From Rhizobium etli CFN 42 (GTDB taxonomy: Bacteria > Pseudomonadota > Alphaproteobacteria > Rhizobiales > Rhizobiaceae): a stretch of DNA of 64,000 bases. Positions within the stretch are counted from its first letter, which is position 1. The number at the start of each line of letters is the position of its first letter. Both the position numbers and the translations under genes were made by a program. Below, one piece after another: positions 8,098-16,525 of this stretch. Below the pieces are notes generated by a model, which saw only the letters and a list, made by a program, of their open reading frames with translations, was not told where the DNA came from and did not search any database. Where the stretch lies: assembly GCF_000092045.1 (NCBI RefSeq), contig NC_007766.1:496001-560000 (forward strand). Reading direction: 5' to 3'.

Positions 8098-9864
8098 TTA
8101 TCGACCGGCCCCAACAATTTCTGCCCGCTCGCAATCGAATATCTCCTGGTCTAATCGCGCCGACAGATCGGCAAACGACTGCGGTCGTCCGAACGCATAG
8201 CCCTGGAGGGTGTGGACACCGAGCGCGGCAAGCACGTTGGCGTGCTCGAGCGTCTCCACGCCTTCGGCAATCACTTCCATATCCAACGCCCGCGCTATGT
8301 CGACCAATGAGCCGACCAGCCGGCAGCTGGGCACCGATTGCAAAATCGGCGTCACAAGCTGGCGATCGATCTTGACGCGATCCGGCCGCAGCTCGAGCAG
8401 GCCCAACAGGGAGGCGTGACCCGAGCCGAGGTCGTCGATCTCGATGTCGATACCGAAGGACTTGATGGCCTGGATGTTCTGCCGCACCTGGTCACTCAGG
8501 CTGTCCAGGAATATCGTCTCTATCAGCTCAAAACTCAACCGACCGGGCGGGATGTCATAGCCGTCGAGCTTGGCCGTCAGCTCGGGATCGTCGAGACGAT
8601 CGGCGGAGAGATTGACGGAGACCCGAATGCCTTTGAGCGGGGAAGCGGAGGATTTCATATCCGACAGAACAGCCTTCAGAACGACATCGTCGAGCTCTGC
8701 GACCAATCCATTCGACGAGGCGATGGACAGGAAATGCGCCGGGGCGAGAATTCCTCGGGTGGGATGATGCCACCGCGCCAGAGCTTCGACGCCATTCACC
8801 CGGAAAGATCTGGCGTCGACCTGCACCTGGTAGAATGGGCGGATCTGGCCGAGCGCCAGCCCGGACCGCAGATCCTGGGCGAGCTGCCTTTCGTTCGCCA
8901 GTGTCGAAGCCATTTCGTCGGAAAAAATCTCGGCCCGATTCCGGCCGTTGCGTTTGGCGTGGTACAGCGCCAGATCGGATTGGGAGAGCAGCCTGGCGAA
9001 ATCGGCGCTCATGGCGCTCGCAACGCCGATCGAACACCGCACGATGAGCGTCTGATCTCCGACAGGAAGCGGGCTTCCCAGACGTCTCTGAATATGATCG
9101 AGCACCGCAATCGTCCTGTCACACTCGTCCTCGGTGATGACGACAGCGAACTCATCGCCGCCGAGCCGTGCCGCGAAGTCACCCGCCGAGATCGCCTCCA
9201 ATAGAATATTGCTGACATGACTGAGCACGAGGTCGCCGACCGCATGTCCGAAGCGGTCATTGATCTCCTTGAAATGGTCCACGTCTATATGAAGAAGCGC
9301 AACCTTGACGCTCTCCTGCCTGGCAAGTTCGGACAGGGCGAAATCGAAGCTGCGCCGGTTCAACAGGCCGGTGAGGTGATCGTGATCGGCCGCGAAGCGC
9401 GCCTCTGCCCGGCTCCGCTCCAGCTCCTTGTTGAGAAGCACATCCTCCGTCACATCCCATTCGGCGCCTACAAAGCACGGGTCGCCGGCGGCATCGACGA
9501 AATAACGAGCGCGCGAACGCAGGTAGCGGATCGCGCCATCCGGGCGAATAATGCGAAACTCGGATGCATAATCCGATTTGGTTTCGATCGCGCGCAGAAA
9601 TATTTCGTTTGTCGCCACCAGGTCGTCAGGATGGATACTGTCCAGCCAGATGACATCGAGCGGCGCTTTCGGAACGCCATAGATCAATTTGAGCTGTTCA
9701 TCCCATCGCGTCTGATTTCTTGCGATGTTGTGCTGCCAGATCCCGATCCCGGACGCTTCAAGGGCCAGCCCAAGCTGGCGAAGCAGGTTCTCAAGCTCGA
9801 CATTTGTCCTGGATCGTTTGTTGCTCAAGGCGATCTCGCTATTTCGTTCGCCCGAATGTCGCAT
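8098..9864 (-). CDS. PAS-GGDEF-EAL cyclic-di-GMP turnover protein
   Basis: This 588-residue cytoplasmic protein has an N-terminal PAS domain (about 30-145, with PAC-like EFRIIRPDGAIRYLRSRARY), a GGDEF domain (about 155-320) and an EAL domain (about 330-575). The GGDEF signature is intact at residues 235-239. The inhibitory I-site RxxD, expected at 226-229, reads SAGD, so product feedback is probably absent. The EAL signature is intact (GVEALARWHHP at 358-368), with IDDLGSGHASL and EGVETLEH matching catalytic loops. Both synthesis and hydrolysis of c-di-GMP are therefore possible. No membrane segment is present. It lies downstream of the chemoreceptor on the same strand, 230 bases apart. Confidence 0.9.
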   Translation of the reverse strand: MRHSGERNSEIALSNKRSRTNVELENLLRQLGLALEASGIGIWQHNIARNQTRWDEQLKLIYGVPKAPLDVIWLDSIHPDDLVATNEIFLRAIETKSDYASEFRIIRPDGAIRYLRSRARYFVDAAGDPCFVGAEWDVTEDVLLNKELERSRAEARFAADHDHLTGLLNRRSFDFALSELARQESVKVALLHIDVDHFKEINDRFGHAVGDLVLSHVSNILLEAISAGDFAARLGGDEFAVVITEDECDRTIAVLDHIQRRLGSPLPVGDQTLIVRCSIGVASAMSADFARLLSQSDLALYHAKRNGRNRAEIFSDEMASTLANERQLAQDLRSGLALGQIRPFYQVQVDARSFRVNGVEALARWHHPTRGILAPAHFLSIASSNGLVAELDDVVLKAVLSDMKSSASPLKGIRVSVNLSADRLDDPELTAKLDGYDIPPGRLSFELIETIFLDSLSDQVRQNIQAIKSFGIDIEIDDLGSGHASLLGLLELRPDRVKIDRQLVTPILQSVPSCRLVGSLVDIARALDMEVIAEGVETLEHANVLAALGVHTLQGYAFGRPQSFADLSARLDQEIFDCERAEIVGAGR

Positions 9865-10094
9865 TGAACATCTTAAAGAGTGCTAATCGAGAGTACCCGC
9901 CGGCGGCAACCCGACCGCTGCAGATCCCAAATTCGCGGAATGCCGGGCGATGTCTGGCGTCGGACCGGTGCAGCCTGTGGACAAGAGCTTCCTCCGGAAC
10001 CTCTTTGTCCACAGCAGCACAGCCTGAAGCTGCACCATTCTTCTCATCAGGGAGTCGTCCCTTCAAACTGACGAGACTGACCACGGCGGCAAAT

Positions 10095-11972
10095 TTACCT
10101 TCGCATCGCGGGCCGCAGAGCGACCACCTGCGACGGCATGCTGCTTTCCACGGAGTGCGTATTGGACTGGGCATTCACTGGGCCTCTGTCACCATCCAAT
10201 TGGAACTGATTGACCAGCTCGCGCAGGCGGCTTGCTTCTGAGGCTAGTGAAGAGGCGGCGGCCGTGGACTGCTCGACCATCGCCGCATTCTGCTGAGTTG
10301 CCTGATCCATGTGATTGATCGCCGTGTTGATCTCGGAAAGCCCGGTCGCCTGCTCGCGCGCCGAGGTGGCGATCGCGTCCATGGCTCGATTAATTTCGGC
10401 CACGCGTTCGCCGATCGATTTCAGTGACGTTCCGGTTTCGAGTACAAGTTTGACCCCGTGCTCGACTTCGGTCGACGACTTCTGGATGAGACCTTTGATT
10501 TCCTTGGCCGCCTGCGCGGCTCGTTGCGCCAGTTCCCGGACTTCTTGTGCGACCACCGCAAAACCCTTTCCTGCCTCACCTGCGCGCGCTGCCTCGACAC
10601 CGGCGTTGAGCGCCAGCAGGTTCGTCTGGAAAGCAATTTCGTCGATGACGCCAATGATGTTGGAAATCTGCTGCGAACTGTCCTCGATGCGTCGCATGGC
10701 CTGCTCCGCCTCCGACACGATCGTGGCCGAGCGCTGGGCGCTGACATTGGCTTCCACAGAGATATTGCGCGCCTCCTCGGTGCGTTTCGTCGCCATCGCG
10801 ACATTCGAGGTAATCTCGTCCAACGCGGCGGCGGTCTCCTCGAGTGAAGCGGCCTGTTGTTCCGTGCGCTTCGACAGGTCCTGGGCACCGGATGCTATTT
10901 CACCGGTACCGTTGTCTATGCTGTGTACCGTCTGGAGCACCGCGCCGATCGTCGCGCCCAATTGCCGCAGCGAAGTATTGAAGTCGTCGCGCAATGCTTC
11001 GTATTCAGCGGCAAATCGCTCCGAGATCTGGAAGGATATGTCGCCCGCGGCAAGGCGCCGGAGGCCCCCGCCCAAGGTGGTGGTTGCAAAGCGCAGCTGC
11101 TCGGCTTCGCGTTCGGCACGCTGCTGGGCTGCGGCCCGCGCCGCCTCGCTCTCACTGCGGGATTCGGCAGCTTCCTTCTCAAGCCTGACAACGTTGAGGG
11201 CATTCTGGCGAAACACTTCAACTGCGCCGGCCATTTCACCGATTTCGTCCGCGCGGCCGGCATATGGAATATCGCTGTCGAGATCTCCAGCCGACAACCG
11301 CTTCATGGCGAACGCTGTATTGCGGATCGGATTGGCAATGCCGGAAATCGCAAAGACGATACCCGCGATAGCCACGAGCAAGGCCAGCGAGGCGATCGCA
11401 GCTGTCAGCATGAAAGCGGAATTCGCGGACGCATCGCTTGCCGCTACGAAGCTTTCGGTCTGGCTGAGAATGAATGCCACCAGATCCGCCACCCCCCTGT
11501 TCACCAGCTCGGCCTGCGGCTCCATCTTCTCCTTGAAAAGCCGGACTGCCTCAGCTGTCTTGCCGCTGTCTTCGAGCGCAATCATTTGCTCCGCCAACGC
11601 GCGATATTTGTCGAGTTCCGGCTTTATCTGATTGATCAGCTGGCGCCCGCGCTCGGTGCGAACGCCCTTTTCGTAATCGCCAACAACCGTGTCGAGCCCC
11701 GATGAAGCGGCCGCGATCGCCTGCTTTCCGGTTTTGTCGTTTTCCACCGTGTCTTCGAGCAAATACCGAGCATGGGCAAGTTTCAGATCAAGAAAGTTCG
11801 CTTTGATTTCACGCGCCGTCACCAGCCGATGCACCCAGAACGTACCGACCTGTTCCGCATTTGAGCGAAGCGAGGAAATGGTGTCCAGCGAGACATAGGA
11901 CAGACCAAGTATGAACATGCTGATGATGGACAGGTTCAGGATGAGAGCTTGCTTGATACTCGGGCGCTTCAT
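10095..11972 (-). CDS. Methyl-accepting chemotaxis protein
   Basis: This 625-residue receptor has TM1 at about residues 8-30, a periplasmic helical sensor of about 160 residues (four-helix-bundle type) and TM2 at about 188-212. A HAMP domain follows, with a second HAMP-like segment at about 300-345, and then the cytoplasmic signalling domain. The hairpin tip is intact: IGVIDEIAFQTNLLALNAGV followed by EAARAGEAGKGFAVVAQEVR, which contacts CheA and CheW. The C-terminus has no NWETF-type CheR/CheB tether. The ligand is unknown. A shorter, deleted relative lies at 51.6-52.1 kb. Confidence 0.92.
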   Translation of the reverse strand: MKRPSIKQALILNLSIISMFILGLSYVSLDTISSLRSNAEQVGTFWVHRLVTAREIKANFLDLKLAHARYLLEDTVENDKTGKQAIAAASSGLDTVVGDYEKGVRTERGRQLINQIKPELDKYRALAEQMIALEDSGKTAEAVRLFKEKMEPQAELVNRGVADLVAFILSQTESFVAASDASANSAFMLTAAIASLALLVAIAGIVFAISGIANPIRNTAFAMKRLSAGDLDSDIPYAGRADEIGEMAGAVEVFRQNALNVVRLEKEAAESRSESEAARAAAQQRAEREAEQLRFATTTLGGGLRRLAAGDISFQISERFAAEYEALRDDFNTSLRQLGATIGAVLQTVHSIDNGTGEIASGAQDLSKRTEQQAASLEETAAALDEITSNVAMATKRTEEARNISVEANVSAQRSATIVSEAEQAMRRIEDSSQQISNIIGVIDEIAFQTNLLALNAGVEAARAGEAGKGFAVVAQEVRELAQRAAQAAKEIKGLIQKSSTEVEHGVKLVLETGTSLKSIGERVAEINRAMDAIATSAREQATGLSEINTAINHMDQATQQNAAMVEQSTAAASSLASEASRLRELVNQFQLDGDRGPVNAQSNTHSVESSMPSQVVALRPAMRR

Positions 11973-12329
11973 GCGGGTCTCCTCTTGGGACGGTCGCTGC
12001 CGGTTAATGCGAATCTCCCATCGGATTCGATAATTTAGTATTAACTAAACGAGGAGAGTCGTCCGGTTTTCAAAATCTCTGGTGGGCGCAATTACTTCCG
12101 CGATCAATTCGAAGCCGCCTCCACTCAAAGTTACTGGAAAATAAGCAGAATTACGACTTTGCCGGACGCGGAAATTCAACGCTGCGGGCGCCGCCAGACT
12201 GCCGCCGCGTTGCGATTCGTCAGACCGCCAACATTGATAATGGGTCGTTTGATACCCTCGGCAGTCGACCGCACGGAGCAGTTCAATCGGATCCGGAAGG
12301 CTTAATTCGCGTGGTTACTTTATGTGCGC

Positions 12330-12346
12330 TGCACAAATTTGGCGCT
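12330..12346 (+). promoter_or_regulatory. Candidate NtrC binding site
   Basis: The 17 bases TGCACAAATTTGGCGCT resemble the NtrC enhancer consensus TGCACY-N5-GGTGCA: the left half TGCAC is perfect and the right half reads GGCGCT. It lies about 146 bases upstream of the sigma-54 promoter, the usual distance for an enhancer. It was identified by eye, so footprinting or an NtrC motif scan would decide it. Confidence 0.5.
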
Positions 12347-12475
12347 TCGCGCGTGCGAGCTGCATTCGCATTCGCACAAATGATAATCACATTCTGCTCA
12401 TGCATATTAAATAATCACTTCTGAAATTTCCGATTTTCTTGTTTCGCTTCTGGCTGTTACTTCCCCTTCTCTGAG

Positions 12476-12493
12476 TTGGCACGCGGGTTGCAA
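12476..12493 (+). promoter_or_regulatory. Sigma-54 (RpoN) -24/-12 promoter
   Basis: The sequence TTGGCACGCGGGTTGCAA matches the RpoN consensus TGGCACG-N4-TTGCW at every conserved position, with correct GG-to-GC spacing. The predicted start site is near 12503, about 160 bases before the transporter ATG. It implies nitrogen-status (NtrC-type) activation of the downstream ABC transporter. Confidence 0.8.
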
Positions 12494-12661
12494 GTTCCCA
12501 AACGCCCGGTCAACGGCGACCGAGGCAGAGAGGCGCGGCATAGGCGCCGATTTCGACACCGACGTCGCAAGGTTTTTGCTGTCCGGGATCTCCCATTCCG
12601 AACGCAGATGCCGGCGGCGTTTTTTTGCGTCCGAACTCAGCAAGCAGAGGGGAACCTGCAG

Positions 12662-13975
12662 ATGAAAAAGATTTCGACGACTGGCATTTCGACAACCGGC
12701 ATCACCCGCCGCAGCATGCTCAAGACGACGGCTGCGGCCGCCCTGATCGGCGCCGTCAAGACTGCCTTTCCCTCCGGCGCATTTGCGGCCGGGACGGGTC
12801 CTGAAGTGAAGGGCGTCAAGCTCGGCTTTATTGCCCTGACAGACTCCGCACCGCTGATCATCGCCAAGGAAAAAGGCTTTTTCGACAAGCACGGCCTGCC
12901 GGAAACGGATGTCGCCAAGCAGGCCTCCTGGGGCGCGACGCGAGATAATCTGGTGCTCGGCGGCGCGGCCAACGGCATCGATGGCGCCCACATCCTCTCG
13001 CCGCTCCCCTACCTCATGCAGACGGGCAAGGTGACGCAGAACAACAAGCCGGTGCCGATGGCGATCCTGGCCCGGCTCAATCTCGACAGCCAGGGCATTT
13101 CCGTCGCCAAGGAATATGCCGAGACCGGCGTGCAGCTCGATGCCTCAAAACTGAAAGCCGCTTTCGAGAAAAAGAAGGCGGAGGGCAAGGAGGTCAAGGC
13201 CGCCATGACCTTCCCGGGCGGCACCCACGACCTCTGGATCCGCTACTGGCTCGCCGCCGGCGGCATCGATCCGAACAAGGATGTTTCCACAATCGTGGTG
13301 CCGCCGCCGCAGATGGTCGCCAACATGAAGGTCGGCAATATGGACGTCTTCTGTGTTGGCGAACCGTGGAACGAGCAGCTCGTCAACCAGGGCATCGGCT
13401 TCACCGCGGCGACCACCGGCGAACTCTGGAAAGGCCATCCTGAAAAGGCGCTCGGGATGCGCGCCGACTGGATCGAAAAGAACCCGAATGCCGCCAAGGC
13501 CCTGCTGATGGCTGTCATGGAGGCGCAGCAATGGTGCGAAAGCATGGATAACAAGTCCGAGATGGCCGAGATCCTCGGCAAGCGCCAATGGTTCAACGTT
13601 CCGACAAAGGACGTGCTTGGCCGCCTGAAGGGCGACATCAACTACGGCAACGGCCGCGAGGCCAAGGCCACCGACCTTTATATGAAATTCTGGAAGGACG
13701 GCGCCTCCTATCCGTTCAAGAGCCACGACACCTGGTTCATGACCGAAAACGTCCGCTGGGGAAATCTGCCCGGTACAACCGACATCAAGGCGCTGGTCAA
13801 CCAGGTGAACCGCGAGGACATCTGGCGCGAGGCCGCCAAGGATCTGGGCGTCGCCGCGGCCGATATTCCCGCCTCCTCATCGCGCGGCAAGGAGACCTTC
13901 TTCGACGGCAAGGTCTTCGATCCTGAAAATCCCTCCGCCTATCTCGACAGCCTTTCAATCAAGGCCGTCTCCTGA
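12662..13975 (+). CDS. nrtA: NrtA-type ABC transporter substrate-binding protein (nitrate-like), Tat-exported
   Basis: This 437-residue periplasmic solute-binding protein belongs to the NrtA/CmpA family. The start at 12662 follows AGAGGGGAA. The leader has a twin-arginine motif TRRSMLK followed by a hydrophobic AAAALIGAV segment and an AFAAG cleavage region, as in other Tat-exported NrtA proteins. The mature part has KLGFIALTDSAPLIIAKEKGFFDKHG, then DIKALVNQVNREDIWREAAKDLG near the end. The leader contains a small tandem repeat (ISTTG twice). It is followed by permease and ATPase genes and preceded by a sigma-54 promoter, which favours nitrate/nitrite over bicarbonate. Related ligands such as cyanate cannot be excluded. 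Confidence 0.85.
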   Translation: MKKISTTGISTTGITRRSMLKTTAAAALIGAVKTAFPSGAFAAGTGPEVKGVKLGFIALTDSAPLIIAKEKGFFDKHGLPETDVAKQASWGATRDNLVLGGAANGIDGAHILSPLPYLMQTGKVTQNNKPVPMAILARLNLDSQGISVAKEYAETGVQLDASKLKAAFEKKKAEGKEVKAAMTFPGGTHDLWIRYWLAAGGIDPNKDVSTIVVPPPQMVANMKVGNMDVFCVGEPWNEQLVNQGIGFTAATTGELWKGHPEKALGMRADWIEKNPNAAKALLMAVMEAQQWCESMDNKSEMAEILGKRQWFNVPTKDVLGRLKGDINYGNGREAKATDLYMKFWKDGASYPFKSHDTWFMTENVRWGNLPGTTDIKALVNQVNREDIWREAAKDLGVAAADIPASSSRGKETFFDGKVFDPENPSAYLDSLSIKAVS

Positions 13976-14031
13976 TCCCGCCTCCGGCGCGCGCGGCGCG
14001 CCGGCCTTCCATTCCCGTGAGGAGCGCGCTG

Positions 14032-14925
14032 ATGTCCGCCCTGGCAAATAAAGAAACTCCCTCGATCGTCGCCTCCGCCAAGCCGGCGGCGAAGGTTCTG
14101 TCATTCTCCGGCAAGCAAGGATCGCGGATCGATTTTCGCCGTGCGGCGCTGACCGCACTCCAAAATGTCGTTCCGCCGGCCGTCGTGCTGGCGCTCGTCC
14201 TCCTCCTCTGGCAGGCGCTCTGTTCATCGGCGGACGCCTCCCTGCCGTCGCCGCACCAGGTCTGGCAGGACAGCTACGATCTCATCGCCTACCCGTTCTT
14301 CAACTACGGCTCCCAGGATATCGGGCTCGGCTGGCGCGTGCTGGTTTCGCTGCAGCGCGTCGCCTATGGCTTCGGTCTTGCCGCCGTCACAGGCGTCATC
14401 GTCGGGGCGATCATCGGCCAGTCGGTCTGGGCGATGCGCGGCCTCGATCCGATCTTCCAGGTGCTGCGCACGGTGCCGCCGCTCGCCTGGCTACCGCTGT
14501 CGCTCGCCGCCTTCCAAGATTCCAACCCTTCGGCGATCTTCGTTATATTCATCACCTCGATCTGGCCTGTCATCATCAATACCGCCGTCGGCGTCCGCAA
14601 TATTCCGCAGGATTATCGCAACGTCGCCGAGGTGCTGCGGCTGAACCAGTTCGAATTCTTCTGGAAGATCATGCTGCCGTCGGCAGCCCCTTACATCTTC
14701 ACCGGCCTCAGGATCGGCGTCGGCCTTTCCTGGCTCGCCATCGTCGCGGCTGAAATGCTGACCGGCGGTGTCGGTATCGGCTTCTTCATCTGGGACGCGT
14801 GGAACTCCTCGCGCCTTCCCGACATCATCGTCGCGCTCGCCTATATCGGCATCGTCGGCTTTGCCCTCGACAAGCTGGTGGCCGCGCTCGGCAAACTCGT
14901 CACCCGCGGCGCCATGGCCAACTAA
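14032..14925 (+). CDS. nrtB: NrtB-type ABC transporter permease
   Basis: This inner-membrane permease of about 297 residues belongs to the nitrate/sulfonate/taurine class. It has a cytoplasmic N-terminus followed by about six hydrophobic segments. The EAA-type loop that contacts the ATPase reads NVAEVLRLNQFEFFWKIMLPSAAP. The start at 14032 is favoured over a GTG at 14017 because GAGGAG lies 7 bases upstream. It is 56 bases after the binding-protein gene and 11 bases before the ATPase gene, consistent with one operon. Confidence 0.87.
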   Translation: MSALANKETPSIVASAKPAAKVLSFSGKQGSRIDFRRAALTALQNVVPPAVVLALVLLLWQALCSSADASLPSPHQVWQDSYDLIAYPFFNYGSQDIGLGWRVLVSLQRVAYGFGLAAVTGVIVGAIIGQSVWAMRGLDPIFQVLRTVPPLAWLPLSLAAFQDSNPSAIFVIFITSIWPVIINTAVGVRNIPQDYRNVAEVLRLNQFEFFWKIMLPSAAPYIFTGLRIGVGLSWLAIVAAEMLTGGVGIGFFIWDAWNSSRLPDIIVALAYIGIVGFALDKLVAALGKLVTRGAMAN

Positions 14926-14936
14926 GGACCATTCTG

Positions 14937-15734
14937 ATGAACGCCTATCTCAAGCTCGATCATATCGACAAGCATTTCGATCGCGGCGGCGTGCGCGCCG
15001 AAGTCCTGAAGGATATCAACCTGACAATATCCGAGGGCGAATTCATCTCGATCATCGGGCATTCCGGCTGCGGCAAGTCCACCCTGCTCAATCTCATCGC
15101 CGGCCTGACCCCGGTTTCTTCAGGCGCTGTGCTCCTGGAAAATCGCGAGGTCAACGAACCGGGTCCGGAACGTGCCGTCGTCTTTCAGAACCATTCGCTG
15201 CTGCCCTGGCTGACGGTCTATGAGAACGTGAATCTCGCCGTCTCCAAGGTCTTCAGCCGAACGAAGACCAAGGCCGAGCGGCATGACTGGGTCATGGCCA
15301 ATCTCGACCTCGTGCAGATGGCGCACGCCAAGGACAAGCGGCCCGCGGAAATCTCAGGCGGCATGAAGCAGCGCGTCGGCATTGCCCGCGCGCTTGCCAT
15401 GGAGCCGAAGATCCTGCTGCTCGATGAACCTTTCGGCGCGCTCGATGCGCTGACGCGCGCCCATCTTCAGGATGCGGTGATGGAAATCCACGCCCGGCTC
15501 GGCAATACGATGGTGATGATCACCCATGATGTCGATGAAGCGGTGCTGCTCTCCGACCGCATCGTGATGATGACCAACGGCCCGGCGGCCCGCATCGGCG
15601 AAGTGCTCGATGTGCCCATGCCCCTTCCCCGCAACCGCATCGAACTCGCCTCCGACCGAACATATCTCAAATGCCGCGAAGCCGTGCTGAAGTTCCTCTA
15701 CGAACGCCATCGGTTCATCGAAGCCGCGGAGTAG
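14937..15734 (+). CDS. nrtC: NrtC/D-type ABC transporter ATPase
   Basis: This 265-residue nucleotide-binding subunit has Walker A GHSGCGKST at about residue 39, a Q-loop in VVFQNHSLLPWLTVYENV, signature ISGGMKQRVGIARAL, Walker B ILLLDEPFGALDALTR and an H-loop in MVMITHDVDEAVLLSD. It lacks the extra C-terminal binding-protein-like domain of cyanobacterial NrtC, so it is of the NrtD/TauB size. The start at 14937 (MNAYLKLDHID) is internal to a longer open frame. It is the last gene of the transporter operon. Confidence 0.88.
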   Translation: MNAYLKLDHIDKHFDRGGVRAEVLKDINLTISEGEFISIIGHSGCGKSTLLNLIAGLTPVSSGAVLLENREVNEPGPERAVVFQNHSLLPWLTVYENVNLAVSKVFSRTKTKAERHDWVMANLDLVQMAHAKDKRPAEISGGMKQRVGIARALAMEPKILLLDEPFGALDALTRAHLQDAVMEIHARLGNTMVMITHDVDEAVLLSDRIVMMTNGPAARIGEVLDVPMPLPRNRIELASDRTYLKCREAVLKFLYERHRFIEAAE

Positions 15735-15760
15735 GCCCCCTCGGCGATTGCGGACATAAC

Positions 15761-15789
15761 CCGCTGCCCGATTGCCAATCGGGCAGCGG
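15761..15789. terminator. 13-bp inverted repeat between nrt operon and vbsP
   Basis: A perfect hairpin: CCGCTGCCCGATT, loop GCC, then AATCGGGCAGCGG. It begins 26 bases after the ATPase stop and ends 16 bases before the PPTase ATG. There is no T-run after it, so it could be a weak terminator of the transporter operon or a structure in the vbsP leader. Confidence 0.45.
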
Positions 15790-15805
15790 TACGCATACTG
15801 GCCGC

Positions 15806-16525
15806 ATGCAGCAATCAGACAACCAGCCGGCCGCCATCGATGTCGTGCTCTGGCAATATCCGCAGAACGGAAGCGATGGGGAGCGCTGGATACGGTCGCT
15901 GTCCTCGAATGAGCGAGAGCGCGCCGCGACCTATCGCTTCGAACGCGACCGGACCTCGTTCATCGCCGGCCGCTATCTGCTGCGGCAAGTGCTGAGCGCG
16001 CATACCGAAACGCGGCCTGACAAGGTCGTGTTGCTGGCGGATGCGCACGGCAAGCTGGCGGTCGAGGGCGGCGACACGCTGCAGTTCAGCCTTTCCAATG
16101 CCGACGGGCTGGTGGCGGTCGCCGTCGCTTCGGAATGCGCGCGCGTCGGGATCGACTGTGAACGCGCTGATGCCGAGGTCGAAGCGGCGGCGGTGGAGAG
16201 CTATTGCAGTCCGGACGAACGGCGGTGGCTCGATCAAGTGCCTGCGGGCGAACGGCCGCGTGCGGCCGTTGCCCTTTGGACGCTGAAGGAGAGCCATCTC
16301 AAGGCGCTCGGGGTGGGCTTGCGCGGGGATGCCCGCAGCGTCGCCTTTTCCTGGCAGGACGGCATCCCCGTTCTGGTTCACAGCGGCGAACCGGACCGGC
16401 AATGGCATCACCGCCTGGTCGAGAGCGGCAGCCAGCACGTCGTCGCACTGGCCGCCCGCTCATCATCCGCCGCGCCCGGCATTCATGTCCTGACGTTTCA
16501 GGACGAGAGCATGCCGTCCCCATAG
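15806..16525 (+). CDS. vbsP: 4'-phosphopantetheinyl transferase (Sfp type)
   Basis: This 239-residue enzyme transfers the phosphopantetheine arm of CoA to the carrier domain of the siderophore synthetase. The two Sfp motifs are present: VGIDCERADAEVE (Mg-binding Asp and Glu) and WTLKESHLKALGVGL. The N-terminal RAATYRFERDRTSFIAGRYLLRQVL is also typical. The ATG at 15806 is chosen inside a longer frame because the protein there has family length. Its 3' end overlaps the convergent vbsO by 28 bases. In R. leguminosarum vbsP is reported to be neither iron- nor RpoI-regulated; no ECF promoter is visible upstream here, which agrees. Confidence 0.85.
   Translation: MQQSDNQPAAIDVVLWQYPQNGSDGERWIRSLSSNERERAATYRFERDRTSFIAGRYLLRQVLSAHTETRPDKVVLLADAHGKLAVEGGDTLQFSLSNADGLVAVAVASECARVGIDCERADAEVEAAAVESYCSPDERRWLDQVPAGERPRAAVALWTLKESHLKALGVGLRGDARSVAFSWQDGIPVLVHSGEPDRQWHHRLVESGSQHVVALAARSSSAAPGIHVLTFQDESMPSP

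Larger units (their letters stand above)
11973..12661. other. Intergenic control region upstream of the NrtABC-type operon
   Basis: This stretch of about 690 bases holds no credible gene. It contains an AT-rich tract (about 12290-12430), an NtrC-like dyad at 12330-12346 and a sigma-54 promoter at 12476-12493. A leader of about 160 bases separates the promoter from the transporter start. Confidence 0.7.

Noticed and set aside
10315..11631. 438-residue Ser/Ala-rich open frame on the plus strand
   Set aside because: Antisense to the chemoreceptor; low-complexity composition typical of a shadow.
12407..12991. 194-residue minus-strand frame over the sigma-54 promoter
   Set aside because: It overlaps the promoter and the Tat leader of the nitrate-type binding protein and has no ribosome site or known family.
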